DNA of 64,000 nucleotides. Source: Hominimerdicola alba (GTDB lineage: Bacteria; Bacillota; Clostridia; Oscillospirales; Ruminococcaceae). The stretch is taken from the NCBI RefSeq assembly GCF_900109655.1, contig NZ_FOAT01000007.1, forward strand, positions 1-64,000, read 5' to 3'. Below are positions 17,914 to 25,376 of this stretch, in pieces. The notes below the pieces were generated by a model, which was not told the origin of the DNA, made no database searches, and saw only the letters and a program-made list of their open reading frames with translations. Position 1 is the stretch's first letter; each line of letters opens with the position of its first letter. The position numbers and the translations under genes are program-made.

Positions 17914-18141
17914 TCAGAAATTAATAAGCAGATCCAAACTCAGCCCCGTAGACGCCATGAAATTTTCCAGTCTCTCCAGTGAGAGATTACCTGCGTCACT
18001 GTCATACTCCCGCAGTGTCCTAACCGACAGCATCAGGTAGCGTGCCAGTGTTTCATCGTCAACGTCATTGAGCTTCTGCCAGAATCTGATCTTGCACCAT
18101 ATCCTGCGATGAAGCGATATCTTGTTTTCTTTTTTTCTCAA
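17914..18141 (-). CDS. small HTH DNA-binding protein (repressor/excisionase-like)
   Basis: The 75-residue protein is basic at the N-terminus and has an XRE-like helix-turn-helix (DETLARYLMLSVRTLREYD, LSLERLENFMASTGLSLDLL). TTG at 18141 is the start, with GGAGG 8 bp upstream. It precedes the integrase by 150 bp on the same strand, consistent with a control gene of the integrated element. Whether it is a repressor or directionality factor cannot be told. Confidence 0.6.
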   Translation of the reverse strand: MRKKENKISLHRRIWCKIRFWQKLNDVDDETLARYLMLSVRTLREYDSDAGNLSLERLENFMASTGLSLDLLINF

Positions 18142-18507
18142 TCAGCATTCCTCCAGTTTAATTATTTATATAGTATATCTTGCTTTCATATTGCTCTATC
18201 CATATTTTTACATTTCGATCATTCCCCTTCAATTGATAAAAATACTCTGCTATCTGATCCATCTCAATGCGCGAGCCTCGCCACAATTGTTATCTCGTGA
18301 TAATTAATTAAAAATATTCCTCTATTAACTGAAAGTATACCTGAATTACATTGATTTTTATCGCCAATAGATGTATAATTTATCTAGAGTAAATAATATG
18401 TGCAATTTCCATATAATTATAGTTAATTCATTTGGCGATTATTTTAATTGTGCACTTGTTTTTGTGATTTACAAACACATATGGTAATTTGAGATGGAGG
18501 GATATTT
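18142..18507 (+). promoter_or_regulatory. AT-rich intergenic region with LRR-gene promoter
   Basis: TTGATT (18351-18356), 17-bp spacer, TATAAT (18374-18379) would give a leader of ~125 nt for the LRR protein gene. The rest shows no gene. Confidence 0.6.
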
Positions 18508-20394
18508 ATGACAAAGAGATTTATCACAGGACTTATAGCTTTTGTTTTATTGTTCGGCAGCACAACTCTTCCTCAGGGTAAAGCGATTATAGCTCCATCC
18601 GTGACAGCAAATGCCGCAGTAACCGATGACGGAGATTTCCAGTATGGTTCCACGGGGAGCGGCATCGAAATACAGAAATATTATGGCAACGATACAAACG
18701 TTGTCATTCCCTCAGAGATCAATGGCAAACCCGTTGTCAGCATCCAAAGATATGCTTTTTCGGATAATTCCAAAATAACAAGCGTTACCATACCCGACAC
18801 TGTAACTACCATAGGCTGGCAAGCCTTTGAGAATTGTTCGAACCTCACTTCCATAAACGGAGCAGGCGGTCTTCAGGTTATAGACAGCTATGCTTTCCAA
18901 AAAACTGCTCTAAAAAAGCTGAATCTGCCTAACAGCATTATCCAGATAGGCCAGCAGGCTTTTGCCGACTGTGAAAACCTTGAAACCATCAATTTCCCCT
19001 CAGGCTTGACCGATATCCGCGGCAAGGCATTTGAGAATACAAAATGGATTCGGAACAAGCGTAAGCAGAACAGCTTAGTTACCGTGAACGGAATAGTCAT
19101 CGACGGTACGACCTGCAGCGGAAATATCACCATACCCAAGGGTGTTATCGGCATCGGTGACAACGCTTTTACACTAAACAAAAACATCACAGGTGTAAGC
19201 TTCCCCACAAGTTTAAAGACCATAGGCTCATTCTCGTTCGGCTGCTGTGAATACATAAAAACCCTGAATATCCCAAGCAGCGTTACAACCATAGAATACG
19301 ACGCTTTCAAAAGCTGTTTCGGACTTGAAAACGTAACTATACCCAAAAGCGTAAAATATATCGGCGGTGAAGCTTTCTATGGTACCAAGTGGCTCGAAAA
19401 CCAGAAGGCGAAAGATCCTGTGGTAGTAGTCAACAATATGGTCATTGACGGCAGAAACTGTTCAGGCAGAGTGGTTGTACCAAAGGGCGTAACTATGATA
19501 TGCCAAAAAGCATTCTATGCAAACGACAGGATAACAGATATTTCATTACCTAACAGTTTAAGAGAGATCGGCAGTGAAGCATTCTATTTCTGCACAGCTT
19601 TAAGAGAAGTTATAATTCCCAACGGTGTTACCACCATCGGTCAGGGCGCGTTCAACAGCAACCAGAGTCTTAAATATGTCGGTCTCCCGGACAGTGTTAC
19701 CGAAATGGGTATGCAGGCTTTCACCGGCTGTAAAGCTCTTCCCGAAGTAACGATACCCGGCAGCCTTGAAGAGATTCCTATTGAAGCATTTAGGAATTGT
19801 GAAAGCCTTAAAGTCCTGAACATAGAAAACGGTGTCAAGTCTATAAGCCACTATGCTTTTGAAGGCTGCACCGCTCTCGAAGAACTCAATATCGCAGGCA
19901 GTGTAAAGGTCATAGGCGGAGCCACTTTCACTAATTGTACCAGCCTTCAGGAAATAACTTTCTCCGAGGGACTCGAGACCATATCACCCAGTGCTTTCCT
20001 ATGTACAGGTAATAAAGCAGGTGAGGATTCTATCAGAACAATTACTCTGCCCGAGAGCGTTAAAGCTGTCACAACAACTTCTTTCAACTTCAGTGTAGAA
20101 GGTTTCAAGATCAGAGGCTACGAGGGTACCTTTGCACAGAAACTGGCTAAAAAAATGAAAGTCGAATTTGAAGTGATCGAAAGATCCGAAATCCCTGCAC
20201 CACCCAAAAAGGGCGATATATCCGGTGACGGCAAAATAAACTCAACCGATGTAACTAAGCTGGCCGCACATGTAAAAGGTAAAAAATTGCTGAAAGATAC
20301 TTCCAATGCAGATGTGAACGAAGACGGCAAGGTAAACATTTCCGACGTTACAAAGCTGGCAGCCCACGTAAAAGGCAAGAAGCTTCTGTTCTGA
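18508..20394 (+). CDS. BspA-type leucine-rich-repeat protein with C-terminal dockerin
   Basis: This 628-residue protein has a signal peptide (TKRFITGLIAFVLLFGSTTL, cleavage near ANA), then from residue ~45 to 560 a chain of LRR_5 repeats (SVTIPDTVTTIGWQAFENC-type, about 23 residues each), interrupted by two WIRNKRKQN/WLENQKAKD inserts. The end (GDISGDGKINSTDVTKL and NEDGKVNISDVTKL, residues ~570-628) is a type I dockerin with two calcium-binding repeats. The dockerin would attach it to a cohesin-bearing scaffoldin, so it may be a cellulosome-borne binding or adhesion protein. GGAGG precedes the ATG, and a terminator follows at 20468. Confidence 0.92.
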   Translation: MTKRFITGLIAFVLLFGSTTLPQGKAIIAPSVTANAAVTDDGDFQYGSTGSGIEIQKYYGNDTNVVIPSEINGKPVVSIQRYAFSDNSKITSVTIPDTVTTIGWQAFENCSNLTSINGAGGLQVIDSYAFQKTALKKLNLPNSIIQIGQQAFADCENLETINFPSGLTDIRGKAFENTKWIRNKRKQNSLVTVNGIVIDGTTCSGNITIPKGVIGIGDNAFTLNKNITGVSFPTSLKTIGSFSFGCCEYIKTLNIPSSVTTIEYDAFKSCFGLENVTIPKSVKYIGGEAFYGTKWLENQKAKDPVVVVNNMVIDGRNCSGRVVVPKGVTMICQKAFYANDRITDISLPNSLREIGSEAFYFCTALREVIIPNGVTTIGQGAFNSNQSLKYVGLPDSVTEMGMQAFTGCKALPEVTIPGSLEEIPIEAFRNCESLKVLNIENGVKSISHYAFEGCTALEELNIAGSVKVIGGATFTNCTSLQEITFSEGLETISPSAFLCTGNKAGEDSIRTITLPESVKAVTTTSFNFSVEGFKIRGYEGTFAQKLAKKMKVEFEVIERSEIPAPPKKGDISGDGKINSTDVTKLAAHVKGKKLLKDTSNADVNEDGKVNISDVTKLAAHVKGKKLLF

Positions 20395-20467
20395 GATATC
20401 GATGCATAACATTACAGACTTTTAAACCATGGGTGTAAAAATGATTTAAATATATCCCCCTGAATCT

Positions 20468-20487
20468 CCCCCGTATTTATGCGGGGG
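20468..20487 (+). terminator. terminator of the LRR-dockerin gene
   Basis: CCCCCG-TATTTATG-CGGGGG hairpin followed by TTTTTCTTTT. Confidence 0.85.
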
Positions 20488-20494
20488 TTTTTCT

Positions 20495-20909
20495 TTTATA
20501 ATGATGACCCACAGTCCTGCCCTGCGAACATTTTTCCTATCTGTCTTGAAAAGGCAAACCAGCTAACTCGCACCTATGTTCTCTTTGCAAGATATATAAT
20601 ACCAGAAAATTTGTTCGATGTCAATAGATGTGAGGTGTGCTCTCTATTTCACTTCATCTCACTTCTATTTTTATATAAAATCGAGAAAAACAAAGAAAAT
20701 TAAAGATAACTGCAAAATTCTCAGGAATTTGACCGACCGTATTTGTCAAGTGCAGAAATTTCAAACATATGTTTGTGCATTTTGCCATATAGATTTTGTG
20801 ATCCCACGCTTGAAAAACAACGTAACATTGAGTATAATAGTAGTTGTAAAATAATAAAACGCCGTCACATCTTCTGCAGCGGCGTATACCATTATAAAGG
20901 AGTACACAA
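20495..20909 (+). promoter_or_regulatory. promoter and leader hairpin of the DUF6076 gene
   Basis: TTGAAA (20810-20815), 17-bp spacer, TATAAT (20833-20838). In the ~65-nt leader is the hairpin ACGCCG (20859-20864) / CGGCGT (20880-20885), just before GGAG and the start codon. The upstream 300 bp show no gene. Confidence 0.65.
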
Positions 20910-22016
20910 ATGCTTGGTTTCACAGCATATTTTTACAAGACCCACTCCATGATAGATGGCGCAGGGCAGTTCAAAACAAATGAGATACTTCTTGCGTATC
21001 TTGAATATGACTTTCCCGACCTGCGCGAACTTCTCGACAAGTGCAAAAGCTTTGAGCGCAAACTTCATTATCCCGAGATGGGAGATGAGAATATTGAGTT
21101 TGACACACTGATACAGAAAGCCTTTATTTTCTATGACAAGCTCGATGCCATGATAGAAAAGCTTCCGCCCTACAACAAGCTGCAAGTCAAGCGCAACAGA
21201 CTGTACAAGATAATGAACGACCACAAGTACCTTTTCCGCAATGACCTTGAAAACCATGGAGAAAACTACTGGCCGCCCGAATTCTACGACCATTTTTATA
21301 CCTCGAATTATTATGACGACCTTGATGCGGATATGTACGACAGTGCTCTCAGACTTAACCGCAAGCTTTCAGCAATAAGCAAAGAATACCGCATATTTGT
21401 AGAGGACTGTATCCGCGTAAAAGAGATCTATTCCGCATTTCTTGAAAAGCTGCACGCAGGCAAAGAGTACCTTGACGCTAAAGAGACTGCTGACATTTAC
21501 CGCCGTTTTCTGTCAGAACAAGAGAATCGTATCAACACCTACGCAAGACTTGAACCATCTGGAACCATGTCCGAGACTTTTGTACCCCTGAATCCCGAGG
21601 GAGATTTCGTAATGTACGAGCGATACAAGTTCAGCACTATCGGCGGATTTCTCTACATCGACCTGTTCAAAGGTCTTCAAAATCACTACCTGCCCCGCAA
21701 GTGCGGTCTGTGCGGAAGATACTTCCTGCTTGAAGCCACAGCCTACTCCCCTTTCTGCACCAGACCCATAAAAGGCAAACGCGGAAAGACCTGCCGTGAC
21801 ATGGGACACCGCAAGACCTACGCCGACAAAGTCAACAGCGACCCGATACTGCTGACCTACACCAAAGCCTACAAACAGCACTATGCCCGCTATCTCAAAA
21901 AGAGAATGACACAGGCTGAGTTCCGTGAATGGGCTGACTACGCGCTGGAGTTAAGGCAAAAGGCTTATGATAAGGAACTCGTTTTTGAGGAATATGAGGA
22001 AAAGATCAGAGCTTGA
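20910..22016 (+). CDS. DUF6076-type protein with C-terminal zinc-binding motif
   Basis: This 368-residue soluble protein has a helix-rich N-terminal two thirds and a C-terminal Cys motif, CGLCGRYFLLEATAYSPFC then GKTCRDMG, giving C-x2-C...C...C near residues 268-300, a likely zinc site. The pattern fits the DUF6076 family common in ruminococci, which has no known function. The end is again helical. GGAG precedes the ATG. A 128-codon gene follows 26 bp after, probably in one operon. Confidence 0.75.
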   Translation: MLGFTAYFYKTHSMIDGAGQFKTNEILLAYLEYDFPDLRELLDKCKSFERKLHYPEMGDENIEFDTLIQKAFIFYDKLDAMIEKLPPYNKLQVKRNRLYKIMNDHKYLFRNDLENHGENYWPPEFYDHFYTSNYYDDLDADMYDSALRLNRKLSAISKEYRIFVEDCIRVKEIYSAFLEKLHAGKEYLDAKETADIYRRFLSEQENRINTYARLEPSGTMSETFVPLNPEGDFVMYERYKFSTIGGFLYIDLFKGLQNHYLPRKCGLCGRYFLLEATAYSPFCTRPIKGKRGKTCRDMGHRKTYADKVNSDPILLTYTKAYKQHYARYLKKRMTQAEFREWADYALELRQKAYDKELVFEEYEEKIRA

Positions 22017-22042
22017 ATTTATGGAACAAAAGAGGTGCCGTT

Positions 22043-22429
22043 ATGTTTGAACTAGCTAGAAAACTGAACGAAGAATGCGGCGTCCCACTGCCTGAAAAAG
22101 GAGATCAGGACTGGGAATTCTGTGCGGGAGACTATACCCGAACCGAGGATTATATCAAATTCTATAAAAAATATTCCGATGAAATGGAAGCAGGAAAATT
22201 CTCGGACAAGGAATTATTGAGCGATATTATAATCCAAGGAATCGAAGACCTGTTGACATATACCGATGATACAGAATATGCTGATAAACTATGGGCTGAA
22301 TTTCGGCAGATACTGATAAACGATGAGCTTTACCGCAATATCGTGTACTGGTCTTGTATCGGTCACCCCCTTGAAAACTGCTGGAATATCACTTCCAGAA
22401 TGCGTGATCTGCTCAGAGAACTGATATAA
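22043..22429 (+). CDS. small acidic hypothetical protein
   Basis: This 128-residue, helix-rich, acidic protein (MFELARKLNEECG start; WSCIGHPLENCW near 110) has no recognised family. GAGGTG supports the ATG at 22043; the longer frame from 22013 overlaps the previous stop. It directly follows the DUF6076 gene. Its small size, acidity and position would suit an immunity or antitoxin-like partner, but that is only a guess. Confidence 0.65.
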   Translation: MFELARKLNEECGVPLPEKGDQDWEFCAGDYTRTEDYIKFYKKYSDEMEAGKFSDKELLSDIIIQGIEDLLTYTDDTEYADKLWAEFRQILINDELYRNIVYWSCIGHPLENCWNITSRMRDLLRELI

Positions 22430-22458
22430 TAGATCAGAAATGTTCTGATAAATCAGTC

Positions 22459-22487
22459 TTGACAGACTATGCCAAAAGATGTATAAT
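22459..22487 (+). promoter_or_regulatory. promoter upstream of the amidotransferase gene
   Basis: TTGACA, 17-bp spacer, TATAAT. The predicted start (~22494) lies just before a terminator-like hairpin at 22501. Confidence 0.75.
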
Positions 22488-22500
22488 ACAGTAAAGCAAA

Positions 22501-22525
22501 GGTGCTGTTTTATCTAAACAGCACC
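22501..22525 (+). terminator. hairpin terminator between promoter and ribosome site
   Basis: GGTGCTGTTT and AAACAGCACC arms, TATCT loop, followed by TTTATTTTTTT and then GGAGG of the next gene. It may end the upstream operon and attenuate the downstream one. Confidence 0.75.
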
Positions 22526-22549
22526 TTTATTTTTTTCGGAGGTATTGTT

Positions 22550-23260
22550 ATGAAGAAAAATCCGATCATTGGTATTATACCGTTAATTGATTATTCCAAA
22601 GACAGTTATTGGATGGTACCGGGATATGTGAACGGTCTGAAAAAGGCGGGTGCATTGCCGATTATTCTCCCTATCATAAACACTGATACCGAGGCAGAAA
22701 TGCTCGCTGATATGTGTGACGGCTTTCTTTTCACCGGAGGGCAGGACGTTGACCCTGAAGTTTATGGAGAGAGGAAATCCGAACTTTGCGGTGAGTGTTG
22801 TCCTGAACGTGATGTTATGGAGATACTTCTGCTGGAAGCGAGTATGAAAAGAGATATACCGATCCTCGGCATATGCAGAGGTATTCAGTTTATAAATGCT
22901 GTTTTAGGCGGTACACTGTGGCAGGATATCCCGAAGCAGTTTTCCGATAAGCTCACACATTGCCAAAAGCCGCCGTATGATAAACCTGTTCATGATGTTT
23001 CGATTCTTAGTGATACACCTTTATACGAACTGCTGAAAAAGGAATGTATTTCCGTGAACAGTTATCATCACCAGGGAGTTCGTGAATTATCACCTAAGCT
23101 GAAATGTATGGCGAGATCACCTGACGGGCTTATTGAAGCAGTATATTCTCCCGAGTATAAATTCTTATGGGCTGTACAATGGCATCCGGAGTTTTCTTAT
23201 GAGAAAGACGGAAACAACCTGCTCATATTCAAAGAATTTGTAAGCTGCTGTTCAGCGTAA
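22550..23260 (+). CDS. class I glutamine amidotransferase-like hydrolase, peptidase C26 (PuuD type)
   Basis: This 236-residue protein matches gamma-glutamyl-gamma-aminobutyrate hydrolase-like peptidase C26. Landmarks: FTGGQDVDPEVYGE, the nucleophile elbow LGICRGIQF with Cys 109, and the His/Glu pair in VQWHPEF (H212, E214). It hydrolyses gamma-glutamyl amide bonds in the cytoplasm; the natural substrate is not shown by context. The ATG at 22550 is preceded by GGAGG. A strong hairpin sits in its leader. Confidence 0.9.
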   Translation: MKKNPIIGIIPLIDYSKDSYWMVPGYVNGLKKAGALPIILPIINTDTEAEMLADMCDGFLFTGGQDVDPEVYGERKSELCGECCPERDVMEILLLEASMKRDIPILGICRGIQFINAVLGGTLWQDIPKQFSDKLTHCQKPPYDKPVHDVSILSDTPLYELLKKECISVNSYHHQGVRELSPKLKCMARSPDGLIEAVYSPEYKFLWAVQWHPEFSYEKDGNNLLIFKEFVSCCSA

Positions 23261-23289
23261 ACGCTTTTGACAGAGAGCTATGCCATAAA

Positions 23290-23325
23290 AAAAGACTCTG
23301 CACCTCAATCGGTACAGAGTCTTTT
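23290..23325 (+). terminator. terminator between converging genes
   Basis: AAAAGACTCTG and CAGAGTCTTTT arms; T run on both strands, so it can serve both directions. Confidence 0.8.
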
Positions 23326-23354
23326 GCATTGATGTTTTCAGTTTTCAGAGTTCA

Positions 23355-23471
23355 TTATTCGGTTTCATCAATGTTTTCAAATTGACCCGGAATTCCGCCT
23401 GATGCTACAATAACATCAGCGCTGTTAAAATGAATGATCTCCATTTCGGGTTTTTGCATTTTCTTTTCCAT
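23355..23471 (-). CDS. 38-residue peptide with double-glycine-type leader
   Basis: The short frame starts at an ATG with AGGAGAG upstream and ends at TAA. Residues 15-26 read FNSADVIVASGG. Counting back from the Gly-Gly, hydrophobic F at -12 and V at -7, acidic D at -8 and A at -4 follow the classic double-glycine export leader pattern. Cleavage would release a 12-residue core, IPGQFENIDETE. The N-terminal part (MQKPEMEII) resembles short KP-x-ME-I/V-I peptides I recall in ruminococci and lachnospiras, of unknown role. It begins 23 bp after the stop of the secreted protein gene on the same strand, so they share a transcript. Being short, the call rests on start, RBS and pattern. Confidence 0.65.
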   Translation of the reverse strand: MEKKMQKPEMEIIHFNSADVIVASGGIPGQFENIDETE

Positions 23472-23494
23472 ATTTTTCTCTCCTGACATTTTTA

Positions 23495-24982
23495 TTATGC
23501 TTTAGCAGTAGTAAACGGAGCTGTATAAACCGTTACTATCTGATCATTCAGCTTATTCCTGTAGGTCACATATGCCTTGGAATAGATCGTATTGTTTGCG
23601 TTAGCTGTACCAAGGGTAAGGTTGTAGACAAATGTACCTCTTACAGTTTTGAGGGACGATGCCTTTTGGCTTACATCTGCACCGCCTATCTCGGGATTCT
23701 CATTGATGTAGCTTCTTACAACGCCTGCTTCGATAAGTTCATAATTCTTGGGAAGTTCCCAATCAACTGTGAACGAGATCTTCTGCTTGTCGCTATTGGC
23801 GATAGCCACTCTGCTTACGTTCATCGAATAAACAGGCTCTGCCTCTACTATCTCGTAAGAATAATGTGGTACAATACTCATATCGCGGGTAGCATAGAAA
23901 TAGTAATTTCTCGTACCGCTGACCTTAACTTCTGTATCATCCGGTTTTACCTCATACCAGCCGATAAAATGCTTACCGTCCCTCATGGCGGAAGCAACAG
24001 CTTTTATCTGCTCGCCGTACTTATAACTACTCTCAACGCCGTCGATGCTGATATTATAGATTATATTTTCGTCCTTGGTGCTTGTGTATTCCTGTCCGCC
24101 ATAATTAATAGTTGCAGTGTAAGTTTTCACACCGTTGCCATGGTCGGTCTCGTTCAGCACCGGCTTTTCTTCGGGAGTTTCAACGTTACCGCAGACCTTG
24201 CACTTAAACTGAACAGAAACTGTATAAACGCCGTCTTCCTTTTTCCATGTCCATACGGGCGAAGCATCATCGTAGCTGTGACCTGTTTCCGCCACAACAG
24301 TATCATCAATATCTACATAGCCGTCACCGTTCAGGTCGGTCAGTGCAGTATATGCTATTCCATCTTTGGTATAGAATTCGCCGTTCTCGCCGGTATAATA
24401 CTTAATATTTCCAGTTGTTGTGCAGGTAGGCGCTACAGCTGCGTGAGGCATATAAAGCTCGAATGTAAAGGGGTCTGCCGCTGTTCCCGAACCGCCTGTA
24501 ACATAGAAGCCTGTGGGTGCGGTGGAAAGTTCTGCTGATTCGACCATAAAGCCATATAACCAAACTTCTCCGATATGTGTCGGTCCATCGGGATTGGAAG
24601 GTTCAGTGGATTCCGAACTGCTGACAGCGTCGGCATGGAACCAATATCCAGTCCAATTAACATTATTATAAAATTCAACGTTGTTATTTAATTTGCACGC
24701 TCCATTAAAAAAATTAGGATCACCCCAAACGTCAATATACGTTCCGTCACCGAAATCAACGGTATCTCCGACCTTGATGTATGTGCCGACTGAGAGAGTC
24801 TTGGCTTTTGAAATTTCAGCGCCACCTATTTCCACGCCTGTATTAGTGGACTCTGGTGGTGCCGCACTCGCCACAATAGCCGTGCCTCCTGTCAAAAAGC
24901 CCCCTACGTTCGCAGGCACAGCGCCCGCTACAAGAGCCAGAGAAAGCATACCTGCAGTTACTTTTTTAAATGTGTTGTTCAT
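23495..24982 (-). CDS. large secreted modular protein of unknown function
   Basis: This 495-residue protein has a signal peptide (KKVTAGMLSLALVAGAVPANVG ... ASA). The body is built of beta-rich stretches: Asn/Gly-rich near 60-130, a calcium-loop-like DLNGDGYVDIDD near 225, then an Ig- or bacterial-repeat-like region with CKVCG (a paired Cys) and HFIGWYEV. No catalytic motif and no dockerin are visible. It is likely a surface or extracellular protein. ATG at 24982 has AGGAGG upstream; an in-frame GTG 72 bp further up is inferior. A 38-residue double-glycine-like peptide gene follows directly. Confidence 0.75.
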   Translation of the reverse strand: MNNTFKKVTAGMLSLALVAGAVPANVGGFLTGGTAIVASAAPPESTNTGVEIGGAEISKAKTLSVGTYIKVGDTVDFGDGTYIDVWGDPNFFNGACKLNNNVEFYNNVNWTGYWFHADAVSSSESTEPSNPDGPTHIGEVWLYGFMVESAELSTAPTGFYVTGGSGTAADPFTFELYMPHAAVAPTCTTTGNIKYYTGENGEFYTKDGIAYTALTDLNGDGYVDIDDTVVAETGHSYDDASPVWTWKKEDGVYTVSVQFKCKVCGNVETPEEKPVLNETDHGNGVKTYTATINYGGQEYTSTKDENIIYNISIDGVESSYKYGEQIKAVASAMRDGKHFIGWYEVKPDDTEVKVSGTRNYYFYATRDMSIVPHYSYEIVEAEPVYSMNVSRVAIANSDKQKISFTVDWELPKNYELIEAGVVRSYINENPEIGGADVSQKASSLKTVRGTFVYNLTLGTANANNTIYSKAYVTYRNKLNDQIVTVYTAPFTTAKA

Positions 24983-25066
24983 AAGCTCGGTCCTCCTTAT
25001 TGGAATAATTTTTTTGGCAATTGATGATTGCCTGTTTACTGTAAAAAAGCGCACCTCAACAGGAAC

Positions 25067-25165
25067 CTATCCAATTGAGACACGCTTGTTTTGACATAAT
25101 AAATTTAAAGATGACATGGCACGCCCCTGCTGTGCTTTCTGTGAAGTTGTAACACGCTTTGGCAT
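25067..25165 (-). CDS. possible 32-residue leader ORF upstream of the secreted protein
   Basis: ATG to TAG frame in the 5' leader, with AGGACTGACAGGT before the ATG. The product is basic and hydrophilic. It ends ~85 bp before the secreted protein's start. It may be a regulatory leader peptide or chance. Confidence 0.25.
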   Translation of the reverse strand: MPKRVTTSQKAQQGRAMSSLNLLCQNKRVSIG

Positions 25166-25222
25166 ACCTGTCAGTCCTTTCTTTATGAATTAGATACAGA
25201 TTTTCTGTCACTAATTTAATAC

Positions 25223-25251
25223 ATTATATCACATTTGTTCATAGTTGTCAA
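25223..25251 (-). promoter_or_regulatory. promoter of the secreted protein-peptide operon
   Basis: Minus strand TTGACA (25251-25246), 17-bp spacer, TATAAT (25228-25223). It implies a leader of ~230 nt. Confidence 0.75.
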
Positions 25252-25350
25252 TGTCTTTTTGAATTTTCATATAATTGATTTTTGTCTATAAATCATTATC
25301 AAAAAACCAAGACCCGCCCCGTTCTCACCTGTTCCAAATTTCCCCGCAAA

Positions 25351-25374
25351 AAAGGACGGCACAAACCGTCCTTT
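25351..25374 (-). terminator. terminator of the NYN gene
   Basis: AAAGGACGG/CCGTCCTTT stem; followed by a T run on the minus strand, 3 bp after the stop. Confidence 0.8.
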
Positions 25375-25376
25375 CG

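Noticed and set aside
18268-18300. Possible right attachment copy (GCGCGAG)
   Set aside because: Only seven bases match the tRNA end; expected by chance.
20210-20391. EF-hand protein instead of dockerin
   Set aside because: Two repeats ending in KLAAHVKGKKLL at the very C-terminus are dockerin-like, and 22-residue spacing fits.
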